Positions 37,201 to 49,200 of a stretch of DNA of 64,000 nucleotides are shown here, piece after piece. The translations under genes were made by a program, and so were the position numbers. The stretch comes from Pipra filicauda. Lineage: Eukaryota; Chordata; Aves; Passeriformes; Pipridae. The notes beneath the pieces are model-generated. The model did no database searches, was not told the origin of the DNA, and saw only the letters and a list, made by a program, of their open reading frames with translations. Where the stretch lies: positions 2,453,043 to 2,517,042 of the forward strand of contig NW_024105098.1 of the NCBI RefSeq assembly GCF_003945595.2, given 5' to 3'. Positions within the stretch are counted from its first letter, which is position 1. Each line of letters starts with the position of its first letter.

Positions 37201-40200
37201 GGAATGCCTGGAAAGCTTTGCCAGTCAAAATCGAGGTTAGAGGATGGGCCTTAAGGAATCTCTTGCTGGCCTTTGCTCTGGGTCTGACTGTGGTGTCCTG
37301 CAAACCAGAACTTTTGACTTCAGCCCTTCTCGGTCTGTTAGGGAAAAGATGTGACCCTGAGAGCCCTCAGGGAAGACTGTGCTGTCGAGCTGCACAAGCT
37401 GAAGTCCGAGAACCAGCAGCTGCGGAAGGACCTCGCGGAGACCAGGGCGAAGCTGGAGGTCAGTGCGTGGCTCTGCCCGGATGAACCTCAGGGCACTGCC
37501 CAGCAGGAGCCAGGCAAAGAGCCCCAGGCCAGGGCTGTGCAGCACAGGTGAGTGTGGCACGACCCCGAGCGTGGAGGAGAGCAGAGGGTGTGGGGATGTG
37601 TGGGTTTTAACGACGTACTGTGTGTGTAGTGTCTCTCTCCAGCACATCGTGCGTCTGGGAGAACACAAGGACTGTTTGGGAATCTGCCTTTGTGCTTTCA
37701 GCAGTGCAATAGCTTCAAGTCCCAGCTGGTTTGTGTTCTGCAGAGCCAGCAGTGTTTGTCTTTTGTCTGCCTTTGCCTCTCTCTCTGATTGAGCAGCAGT
37801 CTGTGCTTCTTTTGGTGACAGGATTAGATGTGGCCCAGGCAGCTGCGTTCCTTTCTGTTGCAGTTTTAGGATGTACAGGCTGTAGTTTTTGGTATCTACA
37901 GTAGCAGAAGAGGGAGAGAGAATTCCCTAGGGACTGGATGTGCATCTGGAAGTGCTGTGGAAACAAGTTTGGATTGCCAGGGCTGTTAGTAACATCTCTG
38001 TTAATTGTTACCTCTGTGTGAGTTTTTGCTGGAGTTCAGCTAAGAGGCAAACTCAGTTCTGTGCTCAAACCTGCCTTCCAGGACAGCTCGGGAAGCACAG
38101 CACATGCAAGATGAACAAGCAGCCAGGATACATCTCCAGCCTGATGGGACTGCTCAGCATCATCGTGGGGAGCCCCAGAAATGTGGGGCTGCTGAAACGG
38201 GACCTGTGCCCCCCGAGATGGGTGAGCCACCCTCCCAGACCAGCAGGAAGAACTGCCAGGAGTCACCTGCCCTGCTGGGAGCAGAGCCTTTGCTCCATGT
38301 GGTGGATGGGAACAAAGATTTTGCAGATGAAGCATCTAAGCAGCCTGTCTCGAATCATCAGAGAGAATCTGTGCCTTTGGTAAGCAGTTGTACAGGAGCT
38401 GGTTGCTATTCAACAGCTGAAAATAGACCTGGGTTCTCATCTGGCAAAAGGAGACAGGTTTTTGACTGCATGACTTGGCTGCATGGTGTGCATAAAACAA
38501 ACATTAAACAGGGAGGGACAACCACTGCTGGATGGTTACAGTTGGCCAGTGGCATCCATGTGGTGGCTCCTCAGAACTCCCTTGGGGAAAGGCTTTGTGT
38601 TTGTGTTGTTGCTCAGCTAATTCCAGGAGCATGTGGTTCTCTCCATGCTGGTGCTGTACCTCAGTGTGTACCACGACCTGCTCGTGTCCCCTCTGAATTC
38701 TGCCTCAGCCTTTGGCCTGGCTCTTTAGCAGTGGCTCAGAGTGGACGTGGAGTGCTGAGTGTTTCAGTGTTTCACAGTCTCTGAGTGACTGGTTGCTGCA
38801 CATCTGTAAAGCACAGGGTGAGTTTGACCCCTCTGAGTGGGGCTGCAGCAGTCAGCACACTGAACTTAAAGTTGCTTATCCTAGCTGATGGGAAAGTGAA
38901 ATCCCTGCTTCACTGCACAAGGGGAGGCTGCTATTTTCCCCAGTTGCTGATCACACTTTTTTAGTAGGGAGCAGTGTTGGCAGTTTCTCTGTCCTTTTAC
39001 CTCAGCTCAGTTGCTGGAGCACTTGCCCAAGATACAGGAAATTTGGACTGAATCACTTCTTCCTGTAGTAATTCAGGGAGGGGAGAATGCTGAGTACTGG
39101 TCCTTGCTCCAGATGTTTGCCCTAGCAGTGTTCAGAACATTTCCTCCTCTGTTTGTGTGTTGTTAGCAGTGACAACAGCTATTTTTGTTTTGTGGGGAGC
39201 CCAGAGAAGAGGCTCTAAGGCTGATGCACAGATAAGTGGAGGCTTGTAAGGTCTGTAAATCTTGATGAGATTTACTTGACACTTGATTGTTTCAAGACTA
39301 GAGTAGTTAGTGGGCATGTCCAAAAAGCAATATTGGGAGCTCAGGGAACTGTAATATTCTAAATGGAAACTCCTCAGGTTGCAGTATTGGAGCTGAAGTG
39401 TGAACAGTTCCACTTCAGGGTCTGAGAAGCTCTAGGTCTTGAAGTTTTGTAGAAGAGGACATGCTGCTTTTTGTTTTGAGAGGTAGAAATAAGCTTTCTA
39501 AGGAAATGCAGATATTTTTCCTGGTGTTGACTGGGACTCCCTGCTCATGGTCAGGTCCAGGGTCTTTAAATCAGTTCATTTAACATCAGGAGAGGAGAAA
39601 TTCTTGTCAGTAGGCAGTAGTGGGGTGGGAGAGATTTGCCTGTTATCTGCAGCCTTTTTCTGCTTCCCTTTGTTCCTGGCTGTTGCTAAAAGACCTGAAA
39701 ACCACAAGACTCCAGGATTTGGAAATAACCACTAGCTTTCTCTTGCCAAGACAATGAGGCAAATTATCTGTAATGGAAAGCAGCCCCTTAGTAACCTTAT
39801 ATATCACATGCCAACCTCTGTGCAGGAGGCTTCTCTTCATCAACTTGTACATTAAGCCTGGTTTACAATGTTGTTTTTGTAAGTTAATAACTTGTGGTAA
39901 GTGATGTGAGGAGCAGGAATAGTTCTTGACTGTAGAGGAAAGAATCTGGTGTAGTTTGTTGACCATTGCTGGCTGGACTGAGGTGCTTTTCCCTGAGCCG
40001 TGAGAGGAGTTTGGTCTGTACTTGCCTGTGGGATTATACCAGAAGCCCATTATTTCAAGGAAGAACAGGAGGTATATAAAACACTGCAGTGCTGGCCCAG
40101 TCTGGCAGTGCTTTCCCTTCCCTGGAGCCCAAACTCTGAGGTGGTGCTGCTCACTGGGATTTTCATGGAGATGAGAAGCAGGATGTAAACCTCGAGGTGC

Positions 40201-40665
40201 ACTAACGCCCAGGAGAAGACCCTGGGTATGCTGTAGTGACCTTCTTTAGCCCTGATTCTTTAGTACTGATTTTTTGGCAATCTTGGCTTGTTGAAAGCAA
40301 TGGCTGTTGGCTGGACATGTTGGCTGTTGGGAGGGACATGACCTGTGATACAGGTGTGAGACCTGAGTGCTTATTCTGCCCAATAAGGTGGAAGTGACCC
40401 AAGAGCCCTTCAGGAGCGTGTTCAGTTGTGTGGTTTGCAGGTCAGTGGTGTTTCTGGCTGAAACTTGGAATGAAGGAATACCTGATATCCCTTTGTTTCC
40501 CTTTAGTGCCCCTTGCCTACAGCTTCTGTTGGATCAATAGCTGCAAGATACCTGGAAGAGGAAGAAGTGAGATCCCAGCACATCCTGGAATGTCTGAACG
40601 CTCACATTGAGGAACTGAAAAAAGAGAGTGCAAAGATTGTGAGACGGTTTGAACACCAGGAGTGA
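22191..40665 (+). CDS. CEP63: CEP63, centrosomal protein of 63 kDa (complete, 14 coding exons, 710 aa)
   Basis: Coding exons: 22191-22234, 23779-23959, 25120-25215, 27376-27501, 28332-28445, 30847-31080, 31318-31463, 32197-32325, 33118-33232, 35097-35294, 35764-35850, 37342-37547, 38082-38379, 40507-40665. All introns are GT-AG and join in phase to 2133 bases. The protein starts [14 protein letters not shown], then has the conserved [19 protein letters not shown] block at residues 18-36. It is predominantly coiled coil (for example [20 protein letters not shown] and [20 protein letters not shown]), with a less conserved stretch in exons 12-13 and a conserved C-terminal helix ([20 protein letters not shown]). 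Known role: with CEP152 it recruits CDK2 and PLK4 functions to the mother centriole for duplication; human loss causes Seckel syndrome and microcephaly. It is divergent from ANAPC13 and convergent with KY, as in mammals. Confidence 0.96.
22235..23778 (+). other. CEP63: CEP63 intron after the first coding exon
   Basis: A 1.5-kb intron with a CR1 fragment near its 3' end and otherwise unique AT-rich sequence. Confidence 0.6.
23530..23623 (+). mobile_element. CR1 3'-terminal fragment
   Basis: Short copy ending GGTCTTGGAGGTCTTTTCC then TGATTCTGTGATTCTG. It has the same tail type as the copy at 19928. It is sense with CEP63 and about 150 bases upstream of the exon 2 acceptor. Confidence 0.88.
25216..30846 (+). 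other. CEP63: CEP63 introns 3-5 (interval with two small exons)
   Basis: Introns 25216-27375, 27502-28331 and 28446-30846 flank exons 4 and 5. They contain a GGGA microsatellite and a T18 run but no further exon I can support. Confidence 0.55.
28493..28518. repeat. (GGGA)n microsatellite
   Basis: About six tandem GGGA units lie just inside CEP63 intron 5, some 50 bases after the exon 5 donor. Confidence 0.95.
32657..32834 (+). mobile_element. CR1 3'-end fragment
   Basis: It runs from GTCTGCCCGGAGAGATTGTG through GGTGTCCCTGCCCTTGGCAG and CCCAACCCAAACCATCC to the TGATTCTGTGATTC tail. It is sense with CEP63, in intron 8. Confidence 0.93.
33233..35096 (+). other. CEP63: CEP63 intron 9
   Basis: A 1.9-kb intron of unique AT-rich sequence. 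I see no repeat of known type and no extra exon. Confidence 0.6.
35499..35548. repeat. 20-bp tandem duplication
   Basis: CCCACAGAATTCTTTGGAAT is repeated at once as CCCAAAGAATTCTTTGGAAT, followed by a partial third copy. It lies in CEP63 intron 10. Confidence 0.9.
37342..37547 (+). CDS. CEP63: CEP63 exon 12 with two candidate donors
   Basis: The exon opens [20 protein letters not shown], a coiled-coil segment. There are two donors. CTGGAG|GTCAGT at 37459 ends in phase 0. CACAG|GTGAGT at 37548 is closer to consensus and ends in phase 2. Only the second keeps exon 13 open, because the first would read ten codons into exon 13 and stop. I used the second donor for the 710-aa model; the added tail is [18 protein letters not shown] and onwards. 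Confidence 0.75.
38082..38379 (+). CDS. CEP63: CEP63 exon 13 (divergent linker)
   Basis: It encodes about residues 559-658, starting [17 protein letters not shown]. This is a Gln/His/Pro/Ser-rich stretch with no clear heptads, much less conserved than the rest of the protein. The acceptor is CTGCCTTCCAG|G and the donor CCTTTG|GTAAGC. Confidence 0.85.
38380..40506 (+). other. CEP63: CEP63 last intron
   Basis: A 2.1-kb intron before the final exon. I see no repeat of known type and no additional exon. Confidence 0.6.
40507..40665 (+). CDS. CEP63: CEP63 last exon (conserved C-terminal helix)
   Basis: It encodes the final 52 residues, from [20 protein letters not shown] to FEHQE and TGA at 40663-40665. 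The charged helix is one of the best conserved parts of the family and, by recall, contributes to CEP152 binding in the human protein. The acceptor is TTTCCCTTTAG. Confidence 0.95.
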   Translation, partial: CPLPTASVGSIAARYLEEEEVRSQHILECLNAHIEELKKESAKIVRRFEHQE

Positions 40666-40989
40666 TGTTTCTTGTGGAATCGGAATGCTGGAATATGTGG
40701 TTCCAGACTGTGACTGGGGTGGTGCCTATAAATCACTTGCCATCAGAATTTGAGAGGCTGTGTCTCCCACTTGGAGCTGAATCAGCAGGATGGGAGCTGA
40801 GGGAAAGGAACTCCTCTCTAACATGTTTGTTCTGATGAAAGGTGTTACACCACAAACATTTTAGTCAGCTTGGTAGGTCAGAGACCTGCATCAGAGCTCA
40901 CAAAGACTTTGGTGTTTTTAAGAAGCAAACCACTTGCTAATTTTTATGTAAAGTATTTAAAGTATATTTTATACATGTAAAAGCACTGA

Positions 40990-40995
40990 AATAAA
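40990..40995 (+). terminator. CEP63: CEP63 poly(A) signal AATAAA
   Basis: A canonical hexamer lies 325 bases after the stop codon. It is followed by a T-rich element (CTTTTTTTCTTGTT), as expected for a cleavage site near 41010. Confidence 0.8.
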
Positions 40996-41019
40996 CCAGA
41001 ATGACAAACACCTTTTTTT

Positions 41020-44000
41020 CTTGTTCATGCAAATGCACAAAGTGAATCTCTGCTGGCTTATCTTGCCTTCTCATCTGGAACTTGGATCAACACCTTTTCC
41101 ATCACAGCATAGCTGTGTTCTTCAAGGAACAAGGAATATAATTCCTCTTTCCTTTAGGCTACCTCCATTTTCTCCAGTTAATTTGCCCTTAGTGCAGTTT
41201 TTTTAGTATTTCCTGGTTCATGCAACTTCTGCTCTTTACTGTCTGTGTGGTATCTGGTGTCTTTATCTTGCCATGCACGGTGCTTGAAGTGCTGCAAAAT
41301 AGCTGAGGAATGAATGGCTGAATTCTGGTTGTGGTCATGGCTCTTGGAAAAGAGAGTAGTTGGAATGGGCAATGACACTGGATGGGAGGAGAACCCACGA
41401 ACAGGTGAGGTTCATCCACAGAGCAGCTGCTGTGTGAGCTGGTGTCAGCCTGGTTGGAATCTGGGCAGTCCAGTTGAACTGCTGCATTAAAATGCATCTG
41501 TGACCTCTCTTTGTGAATATATTCGGTCTTTCCTTGAGGAAGGTAAGCTATTAATGAGTGAACGGAACTTATTTCTTAAGAACTTGCTTTCTTCCAGGGG
41601 CTCTCTGCAGTTCTCCTGTGTCTGAGCCTGCTCAGGTTTTGTGCAGGCAAACTTTGGGACAGAGGCATCCCTCGTCTGTGTCCATAAGTTTCCTGTTCCC
41701 TTCTGTCAACTTCAGCTTGTCTTAGAGCAGCTTGATGCTGTCAACAAACGGGAATTCAAAAGCACCACACATGCAAAACCCAAGCGTTAGGTGAGGCAGA
41801 TGAGTCCAGCAAAGGTGATGCCTGGCTGCAGACTGGGACTGCACTTGGTCATGCAACTCTGCATTCCAGAGTTCAAAGACCTTTGAATCCAAAAGTCCTT
41901 TTATTTTGGCTTTCTTCTGGAGTTCTTTGCACAGGATAAAACCTTCAAATCCCTTCTGGATTCTCCTTGTGCAGCCTTTGTAATGAAGTGCTGAACTGCC
42001 CACAACTGGCTCTTCAGAGCTGTCCACAGGTAAGTGTTTTTGGGACATCCACCTTGTCCGTCCAGATCTCAAATAAGGACATGTTGGCCATGGGGTGTTT
42101 GGATAAAAACTGAACAGCAGAATAGAACAAACTGTTTCCTTTTTGCAGATGAACCTCTAGGTGCACCCAGTGTGTGATATACCAGAACCCTTAGGGATTC
42201 CTCAAGTCCTTAGGGATGCCAGCAATTTCAGTTTTTAAATGATACCTCCTAAATAGCACTATATTTCCTGAGGATTTGTTAAGTTAGTTACCAAGTGTTG
42301 CATCGTGCAGTGTTTTCAGAAGTTTAGAAGGCATTTTGCCTCATTACTGGTGTTCTCTTCCATATTCCTTTCCTTGAGGTACACTGGCAGTTCATGCTGG
42401 CAGAAGGGAAGAGCAAGCCTGAAGATGATCCATTTGTTTAATTAGCAGCTATAATCTTACAGTGTTTATCAATTTCTAATACCTGTAATAAGTAGCTTTG
42501 TTGAGAGAGTAGGCTGTAAAACCTTGAACTAATGTGACCTAAAGTAAAATTTAGGGGAACTGCTGAGTTCCTTCTCTGTGCTGGTGTGTGTGCTCTGTCC
42601 TTCCCACCTTCTTTCTTTGCAGATGTCCCAAGATAACTGAGAAGTCTGTTCCAGAGCTGTTCTCCTGGTGTTGGAGCCTTGGCTGCGCTGAAGAATGCAC
42701 ATTTTTTATGAGGGGGAGGAGAAGAAGCCGTGTTTATCCCGGAGGGAGATGTCACAGCAAGTGCAGACTTCTGAGGTGCTTTTATCTGGGGCTGCAGGGT
42801 TTTTCAGGCCTTTGCAGTGTCAAACCTGCCTTAGAATAATCACCTGGCCCTGGAAGCTTTATAATTAAGAAAGCAGGAGAGAGGTTCTGTGTCTTTGAAC
42901 TGATGCCTTCGATAGCACTAAAGAATTTCTCGCACATTTGCAGGGCTGAGCCAGATGTTTGTTTTCTGTCTGAGACAAAAGTGTGGAACTTTATTCGCAG
43001 TACTTGCTTTTGTACATCACCAGAGTGGGAAGCTGTGCAGGCTCTCTCTGTCTTCATTGTGCCAGAAATGTTCTGCTGTGGGTGTGGCAGTGCTTTGGGT
43101 CACTCTTTACGTTGAGGAGTTAAAAAGTCTGTCTGTGCCTCTGCAGATGTGTGTAATTACAGGTGCCTGGGTTTCGCAGGGTTGGATGGCAGGGAGAGGG
43201 ATTACTCCCTGAGGTCATGCTATGTAGGGGGCAATACTGTATAAACTGTCCTCTCTACTCCCTTGGGGTAATTTTTTGTTGCCCCTCTCATCTGGAGACA
43301 GAAATAGAACAGGTGGGGTTAGAGAGAGACCTTGTGAAAGTGAGTCTTTGAGACGAGGAGCAGGGGCCACGCTCACAGCAGTGTCACTAAGCGGAGAGGC
43401 TGTGCTGTGTCTGCCAGCTACTCCTGCCTGTTTGTGAGTGAACATCAAGTGTTTGGTTCCACAAAGGGTGTCTGTGATTCAGTATCCTTGACTCTGTTAT
43501 GTGGAGGAAGTTGTTTTCTTTAGCCCCTAAGCTCTCTGGGATGCCTCCTTATCCTCCCATTGTAAGAAGTGATGTGTTTGACTGGGTCAGTGTGACCTGT
43601 GAAATGAAAGCTGCTGCAGTGTGTCCTCCTTGATCTGAAAAGTGGGATCTGAGAAAAAAGTATCCTTCTGCCAGGCACCAAAATAAACCAGGGCTGTCTG
43701 TGCTGACAGACAATACTTGCTTTAGCCTTCAAGGTCCTTAGGTAATCAAAAAATCCCCGAGTGTGTCTTGCATCTGTGCTGTTCAGTCTGTGTTGGTGTC
43801 CGGGGAGCAGAGCCTGCTGAGCTGCAAGGCTTGTTAGTGTTCCTGCAGGGAGGAGCTGCTGCCACCAGTTTTTGAGGGCAAAGACACTTAGCTGTTTAGG
43901 GGAGGACTTAAAACCTGCTTTTATGTCACATATGGAGCCTCCTTGTCTCCCAAGTACAAAAAACCCCCAAAGCATTGCTGTACTCCCTGCACCCTGGAGT

Positions 44001-44735
44001 AAGCCCTGTTAGGTTACATGTTGTGTTTATGCTTGCAAATCGTGTCTGCAGCATCCTGTGTCCTCACAGAGAGCTCTGATACTTGAATCTGGCTCCAGGT
44101 ACTCAAGGAAGTCAAACCTGGGTGCTGGGGTAGAGGGAGTAACGTGGGAGTAATCCTCCTGCAGATGGGCAGCCCCATGCCAGCATGAATAACTCCTGCC
44201 ACCCAGTCACTGAGGAGGAGGGAGTGTAGGAATAACCCACCTTTCTTGTGTGGAAAATGCAGCAGCTTTGTGAAGAGAATTCATATTGTTGGGTCAAGGA
44301 AACAGAGTGCAAAAACATAACAGGTTTATTTTCAATTCAAGCTCAAACATAGTATGAGTTGGGTCATGCTAATGCTCACTGACATCTGAATCAATTGTGA
44401 AAATGTTGCTCCATCTTAGGGCATGCATTTGTGGTGGGATTCACTAGAAGCCCCCCTTTCCTTGTGCATGGGGGTTTTTTTTACAAGAGTACAGCACCAA
44501 ATAGTTTTTACATGATAATAATGTCACTCAGCTTGCTATCCCACAGAACCCCATCAGTTTTTAGTTGCAATGTTGCGTAGACAGATTGGAGTAAGGAGTG
44601 GTTGTTCTCCATTTTACTGTAGTTTTAGTTATGGAAACACCTGTATGCTTGAGATATAGTTACAGGAGAAAAAGTGTTTACAATACTGTAATATAAAAAG
44701 GTAAAAATGATTGTATTGTATATACAATTGTATTA
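41020..44735. other. CEP63-KY convergent intergenic interval
   Basis: About 3.7 kb lie between the 3' ends of the two convergent genes. It is unique AT-rich sequence. Short open frames show no conserved motif, and no CR1 is recognisable. Confidence 0.55.
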
Positions 44736-44751
44736 TTGTATATTGTAAATA

Positions 44752-44757
44752 TTTATT
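44752..44757 (-). terminator. KY: Candidate KY poly(A) signal AATAAA
   Basis: TTTATT on the plus strand reads AATAAA on the minus strand, about 620 bases past the KY stop codon, in a strongly AT-rich stretch (44690-44765). A second hexamer at 44325-44330 is an alternative that would lengthen the 3' UTR by about 430 bases. Confidence 0.45.
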
Positions 44758-45373
44758 GTATTTAAGAGTCAATGTAAAAAGCAATTTTGCAGTATCACTT
44801 AAATCTGTAAGACAATGAAGTGCACAAGGAAACTTCATGTTGTATCTTCTTCCTAACACTTCTCTCTCTCCTGGGATACACAACTTGACTAAAGATGTAC
44901 AGAAACTCAGTTTAAATATCCTGAAGTTCCTTGTGCCCAATGTTGCTGCTCAAAACCCGGGTGCACTTTCTTCGTCGGGCCCCATAACTAGGTGAATTCT
45001 TCTTGGAGTAGCCCTTGTAAGACTTTTCTTATGGTCCATAATTTGGAAACCAGTAATCACTCTTGGCTAAAGAGTGACCTATGGCCAGACAGTCAGTTGT
45101 TTTCTTCAATATATTTGTCTGGACAGTATTACTGAAACATAGGTGAGCTTTTTATCTCATGTCTTCCACTGCTGCTCCCTTCTTAACAGGATTTTCTGTT
45201 TCTTTGACCGTCTTCGAGCCCGTGGTCTTGCAAAAGCCTGCAAGTGTTGTCCTGCCATTTGTTGAAAGAACAGATTTTGCTGAGAGGATGAGTGATCTCC
45301 TAAAGCTGTGTTGGCCTGGGGCACGTTGGGAAGGTTGGTTCATGCAGGTGAGTGAAAGAACAAGGAGTGAGTA

Positions 45374-46281
45374 TTACTGGGTCTCAACTTCGTATTTGAG
45401 GACGTGTGAGTAAAAGCTGTGGTTGGCGTTCTCGTGCACCATCACAAACACCTCTCTGCACCCCGAGGTGTTGCAGGTTCCCTCCCAGCAGCCTCTGTTG
45501 TGGGTGAGAGGGTAAGTGTTCTCAGCCTGAACCAGCACCTTGGCTATGCCGTGCATTTTGAGTTTGAACTGGACGTTGCGGTTGGCGGGCAGCAGGCCCG
45601 ACAGCGGCTCCAGGATTTCGTAGTCCTCCATCCACTTGCTGTAGCTCTGGGGGAAGGCCGGCCACTTCACCTCCGTGTTCAGGCACGTGATGAGGTAGTT
45701 GAAGATGTAGTCATAGTTACCGGGATCCGACCTCTTCTTGGAGTAGATTTTCAGCACGAAGTTCCCGGCGTGCGGGAGGTGGACCTTGAGCTCGATCTGG
45801 TTCCCGCGGCGGATTTGCATGATGTGCCGCCGGCCCATGTCCTCGGCCAGGCCGCTGCCGTCGGCGTGCAGGGAGCTCAGCACGCTGATGTCCTTGCCCA
45901 GGGTGAAGGTGAGGGAGCAGCGCCCGTCGTTGGTGTGGATGGTGGGCTCGCGGTGGGACGGCCGCAGGAAGCCCTGGCGCTCCGAGAACCAGCTGGGTCC
46001 CACGGGCTGGTGCAGGTCCTTTGGGAAGCGCGCGGCCTCGTCCACGGACTCGCACTCCACCACGTACTCCAACACGCAGCTGTAGACACCGTCCGAAGCC
46101 TCAGCTTTGGAGGGCTTGGCGAAGATCTCCAGCTTGTGCCTCCCTGTCTCCTGTGGGTAGATATCCAGCTTCATTCCGTGTTTTTTCAAAGTCATTAAAC
46201 CGTGTTCATCTGTTCCCTTCAGCTTAAACGTAAATAACGTGCCAGAGCGGCAATCCACGGATACAGAGGCTTTTCCATTTA
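45374..46281 (-). CDS. KY: KY last exon (C-terminal repeats)
   Basis: This 908-bp exon encodes residues 360-661, from VNGKASVSVDCRSG to VETQ. Two related beta-rich blocks are visible, each with a DLHQPVGPSWFS or EILEPLSGLLPANRNVQF type motif. It is far more GC- and CpG-rich than the flanking introns, especially 45570-46080, which creates long spurious open frames on the opposite strand. The residues AKPSKAEASDGVYSC appear to be a few residues longer than the mammalian protein at this point. Confidence 0.94.
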
Positions 46282-49200
46282 CTAGGAAATAAAAAAAAAA
46301 GAGTGCATAGGAGCATCAGTACAATTTTTGCATGTACACCCTGTTCTGGGAAGGCTAATCTGTCCAAATAAATCGCTGCTTCTCTAACAGTAGAACAAAG
46401 AGCTGTAATTGGCAGGTCATAGCTTGGACCTGTGGCCCTCAAAAAGGAGTGGCCTTTGTTTTGGAGATGTGCATTTATCCTGTTCTGAGGTCTGAAATGG
46501 AGCTGTGGTCCAATAGAACATGAAAGCCTGTGTGAAATATAACTGAAACTGCCATCAGGCCAGGCTGGACGGGGCTTGGAGCAACCTGATCTAGTGGAAG
46601 ATGTCCCTGCCCGGGGACAATCTTTAAGGTTTCTTCCAACCCAAACCATTCTGGGATTCTGTAATTTTATTATCAGCCCATGTGCTCGTGAAGGGCTTGA
46701 TTAGAGGTGATCAGACCCAATTGCTAGTCCAGTAGCTGCTCCCAGGAGCTTCAAAGTCCAGTGTGTAGGTATGAGATACTCTGCCTCCCTGTGAGCCTGT
46801 TCCCAAACAGCTTGAAGACTTCATTAAGTCCTAAAATGTTGTTGACTCTGTTGTTGACAGAGTTTTAACTCTGTGTTCTCAGCACTCATAAATCAGCCAT
46901 CCAGTTAAATTCCTGCAGCTCTTGGAAAGTCTGAGGGACGTGATCTTGAACATGGGCCCTGGTGTTCAGTGGTGGTACCTGAGTGGTTTTATGCTAAAAG
47001 AGCTGCTGGACTCAGGGTGCTCGGCATTCCTCAAGAAGGGCACAGCAGCGTGTGTTGGATGCGGGATGAGTGAGGGAAGCTGCTCTACAGCTGCTGTTCC
47101 ATGGGGTGTTACCTGTTTGGATGATGGGTGTCTCTGGGTGCGAGGCCAGCAGGCCCAATGTGTAGAAGTTGCTGCTGTGCAGCATGTTGTTCTCAAATTC
47201 CTTCAGCGTCAGGGTGGGTTTCAGGAGCTGCCAATTACTGTTATCTGGGAAGTGATTGTTAATGAACAGAGCCGGGTGAGTCAGAAAGTAAAACTCATTG
47301 TACCTGGAAAAGAGGGAAGAAATTAAAGGGATATGAGTAATAGTAAGAACTGAATTCTTCCCCCGCAGCGATGGTGGGCTCGGCAGGAGGACGTTGGAGT
47401 GCTTTGAGCTGCTGACAGACTGAGATCGCTGGGTTTGAAATCCTCCAGGCAGAGAAGAAACCTGAGCTTTGGGATAAAACCCAGGTATTTGCACTTTCTC
47501 CCTCCTGAAGAAAGAGGGAGGCCCTGGGTGTTGATTGAAATGGATTCACAAAAGCTGTGAATCGAGTGCCACGGAGAATTGCAAAAATCTGAACGAGTGG
47601 TAAGAAGAACCAGTGGCCCTTTAGCAGGTTGTGGCTTGCTGCTCAGGCTGCTGCCTTTCTACAGATCATGCTCTATCCCCTGTATAGGCAGCCCTGGTAC
47701 CTTGTCAGGGCTTTGGGTCTTCCTGTGGCACCTAAAGTTTGTCCCTGTTTGGTTTGCCAAACCCATCAGCTTTCTTTGTGCCTTCGTGGTGTGTTTATGT
47801 ATTAACCTAGAGAGCGGTTCTTTACCTGCGGGTGAACGTGGTGAAGGAGTCATCAACAGAACCACTTCCCCAAGTGCTGTCCAGCAAATGCCACCTTCCT
47901 TCAATGTAGACAGCGTTCCAGGCGTGGTCAGAATTCCCTGTGAAGGTCTGCCCGATCTTGTACCCGTGTCCCTTGGCATGTCCCGACAGCTTCTTGCACT
48001 GGACCCCTGCAATACTGAGAGGGAATGATAAGATGCAGCAGATCTGTTTTACACCTGGCAGGTACTTCTGTGGAAGGAAAAAAGGTGATGATGCCTGAGG
48101 TTCTGGGTAGGGCTGTTTGGGCTCTTTGTTCTTGCACCCTTTGCACACGGACTCAGAAGGAGCGTCCCGCTGGAGCTTTTGCCTTTTCCCTCCCAGTTTT
48201 TGCATATTCCCTCTCTTTTTGCCTGATGCACCATCAATTCAGCACTGTTAGAGGATGACAAAGATAAAGTGGGCTTAATTGCTCTCTGTCTTGTTACTCA
48301 GTGGAATCCCTTTGATGCTGTCCACAATTAGCCCATGTAATTATAAATTAAAAGTGCAGTCTGTTCCTCTCCTGTGACGGGGGGCCTGGTGTTTGACACC
48401 AGCTAAGGTATCTCAGACCTCACGGGACTGTGGATGCTGATTTAGTTTCCTGAAAGAGTGAGCTTGTGCTTGCCCAGGGTGGAAATGATTAAATAGTCTC
48501 TTTCTAAAAACATAATGAATACCTGCGTGGATGTGTAAATAAGATTTAAATAAGCACTGTGTTAATAAGCTCTCCGCTGATGATAGCAGTGGATTCTAAC
48601 ACTAGCATCTTATTTCAGCATTAATCTAAAATTGCTTCACTTGGAGGATTGTCTTTTGTGTAGGACAGCACTGACATTTTTCTTCCTTATTGAAAAGTGT
48701 GCTAAATGGAACAACTACCTTAAGTAATAAACTGTGCAGGCTTCTGAAGCAAGATTGTCTGCATACCGTGGGTTTAGCTCAGGAGAAAAGTGATATTTAT
48801 GGGGAGGATAATTAGCACGGCTGTTAAGAAGTTGAGGTCTGCTAACAGATACTGGCTGGCAATTGGCAGTGCAGTGCTGCTTGTAGGAAGGACTGTTTTT
48901 TCCATGAAGAGGATGCTGGTTTCGAGGGAAGGTGGGCACCTCAGCAAAGGAGGGGAGGGAGCAGCAACAGCGGGGCACTGCCTGTTACGTGGGTGCCCAG
49001 AAAAAATGTGGCCAGGCTGCAGCGAATGCCATGGAGTACCCTGGTGCTGCAGGGGGTCTGGAAAGCCCTTGCCAGCCCACAGTCCCCTGTGAGCCAAATT
49101 CTATCGTGGAGCTGGGCAGAAAATCTGGAGCAACTCCACTGATGAGACTGGTGAGAGCTCGGATTTGCATGATGTAACTGAGACCAGGCGCTGGCCCGGG

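Noticed and set aside
37459..37464. GTCAGT as the main exon 12 donor of CEP63
   Set aside because: It leads to a stop ten codons into exon 13 and loses the conserved C-terminus. The downstream CAG|GTGAGT restores the full-length frame. It is kept only as an alternative-splicing finding.
45419..46198. A 259-codon open frame on the plus strand across the KY last exon
   Set aside because: It is exactly antisense to conserved KY coding sequence with high GC3, which removes stops from the opposite strand. It is Val/Leu/Gly-rich with no family motif.
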